Shown here: piece by piece, positions 34,262 to 46,789 of the stretch
How positions within the stretch are numbered: the stretch's first letter is position 1
How the letters are laid out: every line of letters starts with the position of its first letter
From: Actinomucor elegans
Taxonomy: Eukaryota; Mucoromycota; Mucoromycetes; Mucorales; Mucoraceae
DNA length: 64,000 bases
Reading direction: 5' to 3'
Assembly: GCA_026027325.1 (NCBI GenBank)
Contig: JAMSLZ010000008.1
Coordinates: forward strand, 1,488,001-1,552,000
Program-made: the position numbers and the translations under genes
Notes under the pieces: generated by a model
Told to the model about the DNA's origin: nothing
The model's database searches: none
The model's input: only the letters and a program-made list of their open reading frames with translations

Positions 34262-35621
34262 CAATGTAGCCCCAAACGCGCTTTTTCAAATAAAGTGAAA
34301 TTTCATAGCTTTACAGTGACTTCAACTTAAGATATTGAGTGATTCACACTGACAAGTGCAAAGTGACATGGTAACATGGCATGTCACGTAGCTACTGTAT
34401 TATTGTGTCTAGTGACCCAACAACACAGGAAGAAACTTCAACTGTTTCTGTCAAAACTATATTATATAGAAACTTTGATTAATTGACCTAGTTTTTTTTT
34501 TTTTGGTTATTACATGTTAGGACATATATGAACTTTACAAGTTGATTCACCACTGGCAAACAGAGTATAAAGTGGTAAACCATGGTTACATCAAGTACAT
34601 AGCAGAGCTTGTATTTATAATTAAAACAATGAGTAAAGGAAACTCAGTGGTTTCTGAGCAGTATTACAGTATAATACAAGCTTTTTGAACTGGAATAAAT
34701 GTTGTTTTCGTATAGCCAACATAAGCTGGAAAGGTTATAGCTTGATTCAAGATAATGTGAAAAATACGAAACAATACCCATAACTCGATGTGTACCGTTG
34801 CATTGTCGCGCTGATAGTTTGACGGCAAACAGAAAAGATCTATGATTCACTGTAGCACTATAGTGGAAAAATGCATCATGTTGAATGTTTTAGTGTGTGG
34901 TATGGTGTAGTAAACATGGGCTTGAAGTTGTAAGTTCATTCATGTTGACAATCGGAGTACAAAATGAATCCCATGACGCGCCATGCAAATCACAAAAAAA
35001 AAAAAAATGAGCCCTCTGTTTATCGGTAATGAGCCGTACAAACGGAGTGATTTCTAAGGACATACTACTACGCAATGTACTTTCTATGAATGAGCCCATT
35101 TTTTTTCATGATAATACTCTAAGCCATAGGTTCTTGTTAGAATGCAGTTCGATTAACCAGACTAAGTGTATTAATAACACAAAAGGTTAATCTTATTCAG
35201 TTTTCAATATAAACTTATATAGACATATGTAGAACCCACATTAACTGAATTATATCATATTTGTTGTTTAAATAGGTTTGCCCTACTAGCTGACTGATTT
35301 TGTGCCCACATGTGATTGTAGTATTGGAAGCGGGATCGACTCCGTGCGAGCCGAAAGCCATCATCATTTTGGTTATGAGAGCATGACTGTTTTATATACC
35401 AATATGTGTTACTTGCCTGTATAGAATTTACCTTTTATTATAGTTAGCCCGAGCATTGACCCTTTTTTCATGTTATGAGTTGCTTTCGACGTCATTCCTT
35501 CATTGGAAGGATGATGCGCTAATAAGCCAATAGCAGGATCGCCTACAACGAGCGTGTTTCGTGTGGCACTAAGATTATTCTGAAGTCTTGTGACATGAAT
35601 TGGCATCATTTCATGTAGCAC

Positions 35622-35641
35622 TTTTTTTTTTAAAAAAAAAA
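35622..35641. repeat. T10A10 palindrome
   Basis: Perfect T10A10. About 50 nt downstream is GGCCCAAACGCGCC, a motif that also follows the palindrome at 34.25 kb. Confidence 0.8.
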
Positions 35642-35928
35642 GGATGCAATGTAATTGTCAGATAGTTCAAATAACAAAAGCCTGGCCCAAACGCGCCGTA
35701 GTACATGAGGATAAAATAACAACAAACTTTCATGTAAGGGTGATACAGTTTTTAATCAAGACATGAAAAAAAAAAGAGGCAAAGCAAGCCTTTTTGCTTC
35801 CGTTATTGTGTTACACACACAAAAGCTCCTTTTTTTATTATTATTATTTCCCATCATCATATAAAGAGTATCATTTTTTTTTTCGTGTTTCCTCTTTCTT
35901 CTTTATCTTTCTCTTTGTTGTAAATACC

Positions 35929-38900
35929 ATGGAAGCTGCCAAGGTTCGATCTTGAATCTGCATACACCATATCACTTACATTTTTTTTTTGTATAGATTC
36001 AAACTATTGTAGAAACTCTCAAGTTTAAATATCCTTGTAAAGTCTACAAGGAAAACAAGATACCCATACTAAAAGATTACAATGTATCTGATCAATGCAA
36101 AGAGAATGGAAGACATTTTCTAGACATGACAAAGAACCCATTGGTAGCATATTATAACTGTCTTTTAAATTATATACTAAATGGTTGTACACATACATAT
36201 TTATATATTAGAGTCAATATGTTGACGTTATCATACCCAAAATGCAGCGCAATGAATGTAAAATTGGCTTAAATTGGTGTAGTTTATGATACTCATTTTC
36301 TTTTGACGAATAGACGCTCAATTGCAAATGGAGCACTTTAAAACTTTTTTTGGTACAAAGCATATGCCTCAAAAACCAACAAATAACAAACGCTCCACGC
36401 CCAAAGTATGATACAATACACAAAATAATACACTTGTACTAAACTATACACTAGCCCAAACCACTAAATACACAGAATGCATGCATAGTTGACTGTCCCA
36501 CGTCAAAGCCCATTACTGAATTTATCAAAACTGAGGAGTCCTATGTCGGTTTATTGCAAGATATTGTACATAATGTCATGAAACCAATCAAGGAATCCAT
36601 TGATGACCCTAACAAGACACCTATCCTGGATCAATATTCATTCAACAAAATATTTATCAATATGGATGATATCCTTGATGTAAATCAATCCTTTCTTGAT
36701 GCCTTATTGCAGTACCAGCAGGGAAATACTGATGAAACGTTTGGTCAAATCCTCGTCAAGTTTGTAAGTTGTCATTTGTCTAATGTGATTCTGTTGCTTA
36801 TTTATTTATTTTCAAAAGGTTGCTAAATTCGATTGCTACAAAATTTTCTTTTTGGGTAAATCAAATTCATTGACATGTCATACTCAAAACATCAAGCAGA
36901 ACAAGAATTACAGCAAGTTTTTGCTCAGCAAGGATTTCAAAGGCAATCTTGGCATGAGCGATATCTTGATTCAACCCATTCAACGCATGGGAAGATATGA
37001 TATGCTGGTGAAAGGTATGCTTATATCGCTATTATTGTTATGCTTTCATTTCTAATTAATTTTGAATATAAGCCATCACATCGAAAATGGATCCAAATGA
37101 CTCTGATATTGACTATCTCAAGGAAGCAGATGCTAAAATCTTTAATATCAATGATATGAATTATGGCGATTCTTCTTTATTGAATCTTTACCACCTTATC
37201 CGTGATGCTCCAGTAAGTTTATTATTGTGCACAAGCCATCTCGTAGTAACCAAACAAGAATAGGCTTCGTTGATTCAAACTCGTCAATTACTCGGTTATT
37301 ATGATGCTACTGAACTGTCATTATTGACGGGTAAATCTAACCGGCCAGTGACTATCTTGGTTTTCACGGACAAGATTATGATTGTCAAACGCAAGAACTC
37401 TAACTTAAAAGGCAGAGACTATCTAGAAAATATTGAAGAACAAGTCAAAAGCACTATGTCCAGTAGCATGCTTCAAAAGGCCAAAGAAGCTTATAATGGT
37501 TTGCCATTGGAATTCAAAGGCTGGGCAGATATCAGAGCAGTAGAACTATTCCAAGGTTTAAAAGGTATTGTTTATTATCATTTTGTTTTTTCACATTACA
37601 CAAAATGATGGTGATACAACTTGTCGGTCCGAAGTTATTTTCTAAACACACATACACTCTTTAGATCGGCCAGAGACTTTCTTTCTTCGAACATGTTTAC
37701 CAGAACAAAGCCCAAATGCTACAGAAAAGGAATGTGAAGATTATTTCAGAAGAAGTGATCGCCTTTATTCCATTACCAATACTGGTTCTGCTGTCCAAAA
37801 AAAGAATGAATTGATTGCCTTGTGCCAAAAGCAATATGCATTAGCAAAATTGAAAGGTAAAGTGTGTTTCGGAATAGCTTGTATCATACTCATGTCATAT
37901 TAGATACATCAAATGAACTGTACTACGAAAACAAGTTCAAGTATCCTGCCTATACTCATTTCTATAATGAAGAAACCTACCAAAAGGCTGAATACAAAGT
38001 AAATAATGACAATATACTTGCATAAATCATGTTGACTCACCTGTTTCATAGAACAACATTCTAGTAGTCTATGTTGAAGAAAACTATCCCAATATTGACT
38101 TGAATGCCTTGTTAACAGATGACGTCTGGATTGTCATTCTTTTAACTCCTCTTCCGTCTGGCGGCTATAAACCTATTATTCGTGCAAGAACCAATCTCAT
38201 TCCTATTCGTGATATCAGTCGTGATATTGAATATGAACGTATTATTGGAAAACCTACACATCCAAAGGCCGTTAATGCACCTTTGGATTTCATTGATACC
38301 TTGTGGAATAATTGTAAGCATTTCATTGATCACTGCCATTGATCAACTAAACTTACTTTTTTTTTAAAAAAAAAAAATAGTATTCTATTATGAAAGGAGA
38401 TTAAGAGCCACCGATGCCTTTTCTAGTATCAATGATGACTTGCTGCGCACCAGAGCAAGATCTCGATCTCGATCTAAATCCCTTACTCGAGTGGCAAGCA
38501 ATATGAGCATCGGTAAACTCTTTACTCGGTCCAGATCCACTTCACCCTCAAGACGTTCTTCTGTGGAGCAAGAAGACATACTCGAAGCAACTACATCACA
38601 TGTACCTGATCCTATTTTCAAAGTAGCTGCTGTAAACAAACAAGAGGAAAGTGAGTTCCGAAGCCTGCCAACTGCTGAACCATTCTATACTGCAGCCGAA
38701 AGTAATACGATGGCACCACGCGGTTACAAACCTTCCAAGATCAATACACAGCCTCAATACCATTATAATGATTCTCCTTCAGAGATATTCAATCGACAAG
38801 ACCATCATTTCATTGACTGCTTTAACGAACCTTGTAAACCATCAGAAGATATCCTGTACAGCGGTACCAACCTCTATCAAGACAATTCTTATTCGCGTCC

Positions 38901-39548
38901 TGACCCTTATGTGCGCCATAGCCCTACCCATTCGCCTGACTTGTTCCCTCGTCCCTCCAGTGGCGGTAGTAACAATAGTTCTTCTGCCTCAAGTGAATCG
39001 ACGCCCATTGATCCCACTATTTTCTTTTCGCGTCCTGCTGTTCTAAATGATCATCTGCAGTTCAACTCACTCAGCAGTAATAGTCTTCGCAGCTACTTTG
39101 ATGACAACAAAGATTTCTTTCCCTCTCCTCGCTATGGCTCTGTGCGTAGTAATGCTTCTTATGAAGAAAGTCTCATGAATACCATTGATGGTTCGAGAAG
39201 GTCATTAATGATGACCAGTAGTAGTAATACTGGAAGAAGAGGTCCTCTGCATCCTAATCTCTACAAGAACCCTCATCCTCATCGCTCCACTCACCCAACA
39301 GACAGGATTGCTTTATTCAAGAATGATGTGACAGTCATGATAGATCATCTGATCAAAAGCCAACCTCCATTGCGCTCTCAACAAGAAATGGACCGTTACT
39401 TGTACAATGGTGTACGCGATTTAAAAGCAGTAAGTACACAGTTAATAGCATTATAATTACACACTAATCTTCTTTTATATAGCATGTAGTGTCCAAGCTG
39501 GATGAGCTTATTAACGACATACAGCCTCGTCTTGATCGCCAATATTAA
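35929..39548 (+). CDS. Rho guanine nucleotide exchange factor (DH plus PH-like region)
   Basis: Activates Rho-family GTPases by GDP release, so it is likely to act in polarity or wall integrity at the cell cortex. I assign 13 exons: 35929-35943, 35997-36143, 36212-36281, 36314-36405, 36476-36763, 36819-37014, 37073-37212, 37264-37564, 37665-37856, 37904-37998, 38052-38313, 38381-39429, 39483-39548, giving about 970 residues. The DH domain starts near 'PITEFIKTEESYVGLLQDIV' (residue about 117) and includes the signature QPIQRMGRYDMLV (about 256). A PH-like region follows ('RPVTILVFTDKIMIVKRKN'). The C-terminal about 340 residues are Ser/Arg/Pro-rich and disordered ('RTRARSRSRSKSLTRV'), a likely phosphorylation platform. 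The small exons 3 and 4 were recovered from frame and splice sites; exon 1 has a weak donor (GTTCGA). Confidence 0.88.
38357..38377. repeat. T9A12 palindrome at a 3' splice site
   Basis: Lies in the last intron before the long exon 12 of the RhoGEF gene. The A run abuts the TAG acceptor, as in FRG1 intron 2. Confidence 0.8.
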
Positions 39549-39741
39549 GCAAACTCTTTTTTTTTTAAATATACCCATTATATCTCTCCATTCATTAATT
39601 TATTATTATAGCTAGTAAAGCTTATCCCATTCCCTTTTGTACATATATATATATATGTATATACATCTATTGATTCTATATAGTATGCCCTTATGACACT
39701 AAACAAAATGTGAAACGTGAAATAAAACAAAAAAAAATTGT

Positions 39742-40854
39742 CTATTTAGTATCATCATTTGCTACTACAAGTTTGTCTTGCACTCTTTCCATATTCAACG
39801 TATAGCGATTTTGACTGGAACTATCATGCACAGACATGGAATAGGTCACTGCTTGATTATAATACTGTAACGCCTGTTCAAATTCACCCTTCAATTCCAG
39901 CATTCTACCCAAATTATTTGCAGCAACCCCACCGCATTCTAAGCAATCTTGGTTCTTGACATCTTGAGCACTTGATTCCAAAGCAGCTTGAGCCCAACCC
40001 ATTGCTTCTTCAGTTTTACCTAGCCCATACATGGCTTCCGACAGTTGATTTTGCACAATGGCCTTGAAGCAACCTTCAGGCGCTGTTTTAAGCGTTTGCG
40101 AAATCAAAGGCACAGCCAAATCAAACTGACGTTGCATTGCGTAAAGACTGGCCAATGTCAATGTGATTTTGCTTTTTTGCAATGTGTCATTTTGAACGCG
40201 GTGTAAAGCCCAAGCCAGAAATTCTTCGGCATGTTCAAAATCACCAATACGCAGATATAAATCGCCAATATTTTTGGCTGTTTCTACCAACAAGGGTGAT
40301 TGATCGCCTTTATCTAACAACAATTTCCAAGATCGCGTGTATTCTGTAATAGCATCCAACAAGTTTCCAGCGCGTGCTTCATCATGAGCCAATCGAAGTC
40401 GAAGTTGAATGACTGTCTCTGAACTTTCAGGCAAGTGCTTTTCTTCTAATGCGATGCGAAGCGCTTCACGAACATAAAATGAAGCTACTTCAAAGTCAAG
40501 TGCGATATGTTCTCGGATATAGGCACCATGGAGCAAGTTGCGTGCTTGGTAACCGAGTTCGGCAGGCGTTGCTTGCATAAAGTACTCGATATACCAATGG
40601 GACATTTGCCAAACAAGTGCGACTGCTGTGGTAGTAGAAAGTAACGTGTAGCCTGTCACTTTGCCTGCTAATTTTGCTTGCGATTTAATACGTTGCATAG
40701 CTTCGCTGTAGGGACTGGTCGTAAACTGAGGTGCTTTGGCTTCAATACGTTGTAGAAGTGGCTGTTTGGGCGTCAATGAAGACATGACGCGTGCATGGAC
40801 AGTAGTAGATTTGGCATGACGGCCGAGTATGCTTGAGATTCGAAATAATGACAT
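39742..40854 (-). CDS. Mitochondrial inner-membrane TPR protein, Mgr3-like
   Basis: Intronless, 370 residues. The basic, Ser-rich N-terminus (MSLFRISSILGRHAKSTTVH) suits a mitochondrial presequence. A single transmembrane segment lies at about residues 67-85 ('VTGYTLLSTTTAVALVWQM'), and the remainder is a helical TPR solenoid ('AKNIGDLYLRIGDFEHAEEF', 'QLSEAMYGLGKTEEAMGWAQ', 'ANNLGRMLELKGEFEQALQY'). This layout, with the text 'FYVREALRIALEEKHL', resembles fungal Mgr3, the adaptor of the i-AAA protease Yme1. TTC19-like proteins are the alternative. Localisation and partner are inferred. Its 3' end faces the RhoGEF gene, 193 nt apart. Confidence 0.8.
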   Translation of the reverse strand: MSLFRISSILGRHAKSTTVHARVMSSLTPKQPLLQRIEAKAPQFTTSPYSEAMQRIKSQAKLAGKVTGYTLLSTTTAVALVWQMSHWYIEYFMQATPAELGYQARNLLHGAYIREHIALDFEVASFYVREALRIALEEKHLPESSETVIQLRLRLAHDEARAGNLLDAITEYTRSWKLLLDKGDQSPLLVETAKNIGDLYLRIGDFEHAEEFLAWALHRVQNDTLQKSKITLTLASLYAMQRQFDLAVPLISQTLKTAPEGCFKAIVQNQLSEAMYGLGKTEEAMGWAQAALESSAQDVKNQDCLECGGVAANNLGRMLELKGEFEQALQYYNQAVTYSMSVHDSSSQNRYTLNMERVQDKLVVANDDTK

Positions 40855-41697
40855 TATAAATTCAACCCCGGATTAAACCAACCTGCCTAACGCAACAATG
40901 CTCTGTTTTATAGGGAAAAATGGAATGGACTGCTTTTGGGTTGGAGGTATACCCTCCTTAGCCTCAAATTTTTCAAAATTTATCATGTCTTTTTTAGTAT
41001 CAAAACTCTCCACTTTCAAAGCATAATATATAATACCAAGCCATTAATTGCAAAAAGAGATATATAATTGTTCTTGATTTTTTATTTTTTGTTGTATATA
41101 TATGTATATAAAACGCATGCTTTGAATATAAAATCATATAAAACAAAGAAAAATATGTAGTTATTTATTTGTTGATACAAAACACAATGCAATATTTGCA
41201 TTATTTGAAGAACACAGTAATTATACGCAAATTGGTCAAGGCATTTTGAACCCGTCATATAAAAGTCATATCAGAAAAAAATTATTTTCTGGAGCAAGTT
41301 TCCTTCTTTTTATGTAACATAAATATTTGACTTGTAATATATGAGAAAATGACTATCAATTACGCATACTACTGTAAAATTCGACAGAATATATATATTA
41401 TTAAGTGCTTAGCAAAAACATGTAAATATGGCACTAATATGCTTTGTACCAGTTCTTACGAATTGCATAAATACAAAACTGCATTAAAGTAAACGACGAT
41501 TAATTTTTTTACTGATCCCAAAAAAAACATTAGTTTTGAATCATCGCACCCAATAAAAAGCGTTCTCTGCTGGCTGAGAATACGTGACCATTATTCAGAG
41601 CCAGTAGCTTCAGAAAAAAGCGTGTACCTTTGAGCTTCTTCCAAACGCGTTTCTTTTTTTTTATATACGCGTTCCTTTTCAATTTATAAAAAAAAGC
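40855..41697. other. Divergent promoter region, TPR gene / PDS5
   Basis: About 840 nt, AT-rich. A GGAGGTATACCCTCC inverted repeat lies near 40945-40960, upstream of the TPR gene. Two ACGCGT boxes lie close to the PDS5 start codon. Confidence 0.65.
41645..41672 (+). promoter_or_regulatory. Two ACGCGT (MCB-like) boxes at the PDS5 promoter
   Basis: ACGCGT at 41645-41650 and 41667-41672, ending 48 and 26 nt before the ATG at 41698. In yeasts this hexamer is bound by MBF and drives G1/S transcription, including cohesin genes, which fits the downstream gene. Function here is inferred. Confidence 0.5.
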
Positions 41698-44600
41698 ATG
41701 GATATCGACGAACCCGGAAGCACTCAGCATAGCGAACTTCTTGACACTCAAATGGATGAGCAAGTACCTGTTTTAGTCTTTCCTGAATCTCTCTTGGGCG
41801 CTAAAAAACCTCTCAAAGTTGAAGAACTTACATTACTATTACAGGTAATCAAGACTACACACATACGTATATGCCAACCTTTTTTTTTTTTGAACTAAAC
41901 ATCTTGTTTTGTCTAGATTCTGCACGAACAATTAAAGAAATTAGACCAAAATGTAGATCAATCTTCACTTAAAACTGTCACCCAAGAGCTTATACACAAT
42001 AAGATTCTGAAAAATACCAACAAGACAGTGAAGGCATTGGCTGCTTGTTGTATTGCTGACATTATTCGTTTGCATGCACCTGCTTGTCCTTATTCCATTG
42101 ACGTACTCAAGGTAAAGAAAAGCAAAAAGACGCGTCCTTATATATATAGAAACAATGTTCTAACTTATAAAGCCATTTTTAGTCTGTGTTTAACTTGTTT
42201 ATTAAAGAGTTATCGTACTTTGGACAAGAATCGCCTGATTTCCAGTATCACTTTTATCTTTTGGAAAATCTGCAGACTGTAAAAACGTTCCTTCTTTTAA
42301 ATGAAATGGAAAATACCGAGGATCTTGTTCGTCCTTTAGTCATTGAATTCTTTAGCGTCGCTGAAAAGTAAAGATCAAGTATAAATAGAAAGAGATATCA
42401 AGAAGCTGATTTATTGTTGTTGTATAGGGGCTCTTTGGCAAGAAACGTCGAAATTTGTATGACTGATATTCTAATTCAATTGATCGAAGATGTTGGAATT
42501 TTAGGCAGTGAAATCGCATCAATGGTCGTAGAGCAATTCGAAAGATTTGAAAAGGTACACGTCACAGTAACTTTAGCAGCAGATAAAATCCTTTATCTGA
42601 TGCAATTATGTATATTATATAGGGCTCAAGTAATCCTGCTTATGTGATGGCTACGGATATTTGCTATGCTTGTCCTATCATCATGCAGAGACAAGTTTGT
42701 CAGGTACAATATATGGTTTATTCGACTAATAAAAAAATCATTCTAATTGTTTTTTTTTTAAATATATGTAGCACTTTTCTGATGAGCTACTCAATGTCAG
42801 TGACTCGAGTAGCAGTGAAGATCTAGACGATGTAAAAAAAGCCCATGATTTGATTCGCAAGATCAATACTATTATGCCTGATTTGCTATTGAATGTATTG
42901 CCTTTGTTACAAGAAGAAATGGAGTTGGAAAATTGTCATATCCGTCAGTTTGCAATTGAAACCATGGGTAAAATGTTTGCCGATCCATCTAGCAATGTAG
43001 CCGAGAAATATCCAGCTATTTGGAAAACTTGGCTTGGAAGGTAAAGGATACAGGACTTATATATACATATTACAAACACAGCTGATAAAATGATGTGGAT
43101 AGACGTAACGATAAGATTGTTCAGATCAGAATTGCATGGTTAGAAATGTGTATTGACATTTACAAGAATTATCCTGCATTAGTACCTCAATTAATCGGTA
43201 AAAAAAAAATTGCTACAATTAAAAAAAAAAGTCATTGTCATCTAACGTCACCTAATAGAAAGTTTCAAGATCAAGCTGTCTGATCCCAACGAGAAAGTAC
43301 GTGCAACAGTCTGTAAGATCTTGGGCGAAATTGGTTTAGAGCACGATATCCAAACGCTCGATAAAGCCTTGCTGGAATCACTTTCTGAAAGAACCAAAGA
43401 TAAAATGGTAAATAGTTGATATCTTAAATTTGCTCGATTACATTATTCACATTGGATTTTAGAGCTCTGTTAGAACAGAAGCCATGAAAACCATTGGATC
43501 TATTTATCAAAACTGTTACAGTGGAATTCAGGCAAAGGATGAAACAGTCATTACAAAAGTAGGGTGGATTCCAAATCAGTTAATGAACTGTCTTTATGTC
43601 GGCGATGCCTCTGTTCTGTAAGTGAAAATAACAATAATTCGTTTGATGAAAACCTAACCTTTTTTTCTGTCTAGAATGAATTTGGAAAGCACTTTAATCA
43701 AGTACATCTTTCCTCAGGAAGATAATGACACAGAAAGAGCCAAGAGGCTTGTTACTGTGGTGGGATTTTTTGAAAAGAAACAAAACCTTGCTTTTGCTGC
43801 ACTTATTAGAAAGCAAAAGTCATTCCATGAAAATTTGAACACTTATATAAAGATGTGTGAAGATGCAGTAAGTATTTATCAAATCGGCTATAGGTTACTT
43901 TCTCTGAAACGCATATATAGATGAATGCTGGTTTAAACGAACATGAAGTGACCCAATCTGAAAGGCTCATGAACTTAATGGCTGGTAAGAAAAAAAATTT
44001 GCGCTGATATTCAGACATTCATACTAACTTGTAGTCCAGGCCAATTCCCCAATAAGGCCAGAACTTTAAACGCTTTACGATCATTCCTCAACCGGGAAAG
44101 TGAGCAGGATGTCAAACTCTTAAAGAAGGCTATTGATTTAAAAGCCACCTACAAGCAAGTTCACACAACAAAGGTGATAAGAGAAAGATCAGTACATATT
44201 CTAAATCAGCTCCTGCTAACCTATTATAATATAAATATTTATAGGATAAACTCTTGTCCAGCTTAGACAATGATCAATCCGATATCCTAGAGATCTTCCA
44301 AGCCATCTTGAACCGTGCATGTCCTTTAATTCTCAACAAGAGCATTGTTCCCAAGCTGTTAGAGTTATCTAAACCAACAAGAGGAAGAAGACGTTCAGCA
44401 GCCAGTGATGCAGCACTTGTTGCTCGGACTATCTTGAAAGAAATATCAACTACTTATCCCACCATGTATAACGATAGCTTAGAGGATATCTTCAACCAAA
44501 TCATGGCTGATAACGATGGCACAGGTATGTGAAAAAAAGTGTTTATCTACATTCGAGTTGGTTTATAGAAACATATTATGATGATAGCTGAAGAGGGCCT

Positions 44601-46237
44601 TGAACTTCTTTCTGAAATTAGCAAAGCTTCCAAGGGAGAAATGGTCTACACAGAGTAAGCAAATTCATCACTTCCTTTTTACAACTAGATCGCTTCTGAC
44701 CATTGTTTGTTTTATAGTAAGGTGTTGGATCGTCTTACAACCTATGTGAACGACGGCAATGTTATTCAGGCTGAATATGCGGCTACTGCATTGAGTAATA
44801 TGCGAAACGCTGATGTTACTCTTGCTGATTTGGCATACAATTTGAGTCTTGAACTTTTGTTGGATAAACCTGACTTGCTTGCTACTTTGACTAGTCTCTC
44901 GCAATTTGCATTGTACTGTCATGAAGTGATCACTCCCAGCATTGATTCCATTGTCCGTTTTATTGAATCTGACCTTTTAAACGCCAAAACAAAAGAGGTA
45001 AAAGTGGACCAAACCCACTCCATGAATTTTATACATGCAGCTTTTTTTTCTTAAACGTTCATTGTAGTTTATCACCAATAACCCAGAATGGACATCTCAT
45101 GACGTACTTCCAGAATTATCTCAACAGAAACTCGCTGGTGTTCTTTTATTAGTCAACTATTTAACTGGAAGCCGAGATGAATCTAAATCTGAAGAGTATC
45201 TTGTTCGAAAGATCTTTGACATTCTCTGGAGCTTATTGGATAGATCTTGCGATGGTGCAGTAACCGATAAAACAAAGTAAACAATCATAGTGGGAGAGGA
45301 AAACCTGCCTATGAATTACTAATTTAATTTTGCTTTAGTGCCGCTGAGACATCGCATCTTCGTCTTGCAGCAAGCCAAGCCATTGTTAAATTGACCCATT
45401 ATGCTCAATACACGAACGAATTAACTGTAATGAAGTTCGAACGTTTGAATGTTTCGTTACAAGACACATGTTTCCATGTTCGTCAAGAGTTTGCTCAATC
45501 TTTAATGAAAGGTCTTTTGACCGAGCAAATCAACTCTCGTTATTACGCTTTGCTCTTTATTTGTGCTCATGAACCCGACAAGGCATTATTGCAACAAGTC
45601 CAAAATTTTCTTCAGAAGCGATTTTCGACATTGGAAGTGTTGGATACATCATTGGTCCGTTTGATCCACATGTTAGCACATCATCCTGATTTTACAGAAT
45701 CTGTAGAAGATCTCATGATATTTTCCCAATATTTCCGTTTCTATCTCAATTGCGTCGCAACTGCAAGCAATGTATCTTTCTTATATCATGTAGCTCAAAA
45801 GATCAAGCTCTCCAAAGACGTGGTGAATATGGAATTGAACAAAGTAAGTGCAGTTTTATGGATTGACATTTCTTGTAAAATAATTACTAATGTTTGTATA
45901 TAGAATTCTTATATATTGAGTGACTTGGCTTCCTTATTGATCAAAACCAAATGCGAGGAAGCTTCTTGGCCCTTAGTTGCTTATGGAGATCGTATCGTGC
46001 TTCCACCAAAACTATATAGTCCTTTACCGCCTGCTGTACAAAAAGAGGTAAGAACAGTTTTTTTTTGTCGTGCTCTCATCATTAACTGTTTTTTTTTGCA
46101 TGCATAAATAGGCAATCAGAGCAAACTATTTACCAACCGAGTTTATAAAAAAGTTTGAAGAGGAGCAAAAACACAAAATAGGGCAAAAGAGATCTCGAAT
46201 TGGAACATCCAATACAAATAAGAAACTCAAGACATAA
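41698..46237 (+). CDS. PDS5: Sister-chromatid cohesion protein PDS5
   Basis: HEAT-repeat regulator that binds the cohesin ring and controls its loading, acetylation and release. I assign 19 exons: 41698-41844, 41917-42111, 42183-42367, 42428-42554, 42623-42703, 42772-43040, 43103-43197, 43259-43407, 43463-43617, 43675-43867, 43921-43984, 44040-44173, 44245-44524, 44588-44654, 44718-44997, 45068-45276, 45339-45843, 45904-46047, 46112-46237; about 1134 residues. Typical blocks are 'KTVKALAACCIADIIRLHAP', 'SVFNLFIKELSYFGQE', 'FKIKLSDPNEKVRATVCKIL' and the C-terminal 'VNMELNKNSYILSDLASLLI'. The C-terminus is short and basic (IGQKRSR...KKLKT), without AT-hook extensions. All junctions are phase-consistent; the acceptor at 44039 (CCAG) was chosen to avoid a stop. 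Confidence 0.94.
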
Positions 46238-46459
46238 AGAGGAACAAAAACGAAAGCATTGAAATGAAAACTTTCACTTGCATTCCATCAATAAAATAAT
46301 TGTTTTGTGACTGAACTGTGTTTCTGTTCTTTGAGACTTTAGGCCCAATGCTTTTCTTGCCTGTATAAATGCGATAACTGTATACACAGAGAATGTGCAT
46401 TTCTGAATCAGCAGTATGCGATATACCTTTGTTGGTTTTCTCTAACAAAAAGTTTTATT

Positions 46460-46545
46460 AAAGCAGCAGTTCATTATGAATATATGGAGCACCCTATCAT
46501 ACGCTATATTCAACCAAGATCGGTCAAGAGATCTATAAGTCATTA
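46460..46545 (-). repeat. Dispersed repeat family copy
   Basis: The minus strand reads GATCTCTTGACCGATCTTGG then TTGAATATAGCGTATGATA. It has a good 5' block and a decayed core. Confidence 0.6.
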
Positions 46546-46639
46546 GCTCCATGCTGATGAAATACATACATATAATTTATAGTTAATGATTGATAATTGT
46601 AGATGTTGATCATACTACAGTTAAATAATGGTTGGAATG

Positions 46640-46700
46640 AATTGAAGCTTGCATTAGTTCTCAGATGCGATATTAATTATTTATTGAGAATATTGATCAT
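46640..46700 (-). repeat. Dispersed repeat family copy
   Basis: The minus strand reads TTAATATCGCATCTGAGAAC followed by an AATGCAAGC-like flank; partial. Confidence 0.5.
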
Positions 46701-46789
46701 TGGTTTCAAACTGTGAAATGCATGCATTGTACAGTCATTAAAATAGGACATAACCTTGGTATTTCAATCAGCTATTGAGTCTAGTAACT

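Larger units (their letters stand above)
33379..35928. other. Intergenic region, 2.5 kb
   Basis: No gene recognised; only ORFs of 60-80 codons. It contains two TnAn palindromes (34245-34261, 35622-35641), each followed by a CCCAAACGCGC motif (about 34272 and 35691), and several CATG-rich stretches (34360-34390, 34905-34985). The CT-rich tract at 35885-35920 is the likely leader of the RhoGEF gene. Confidence 0.6.

Noticed and set aside
35325..35370. B-box-like GGGATCGACTCC as a possible tRNA gene
   Set aside because: No A box at the right distance, and the bases flanking the T-loop do not pair into a 5-bp stem.
36214..36423. 69-codon minus-strand ORF
   Set aside because: Antisense to two short RhoGEF exons recovered on the plus strand (36212-36281 and 36314-36405).
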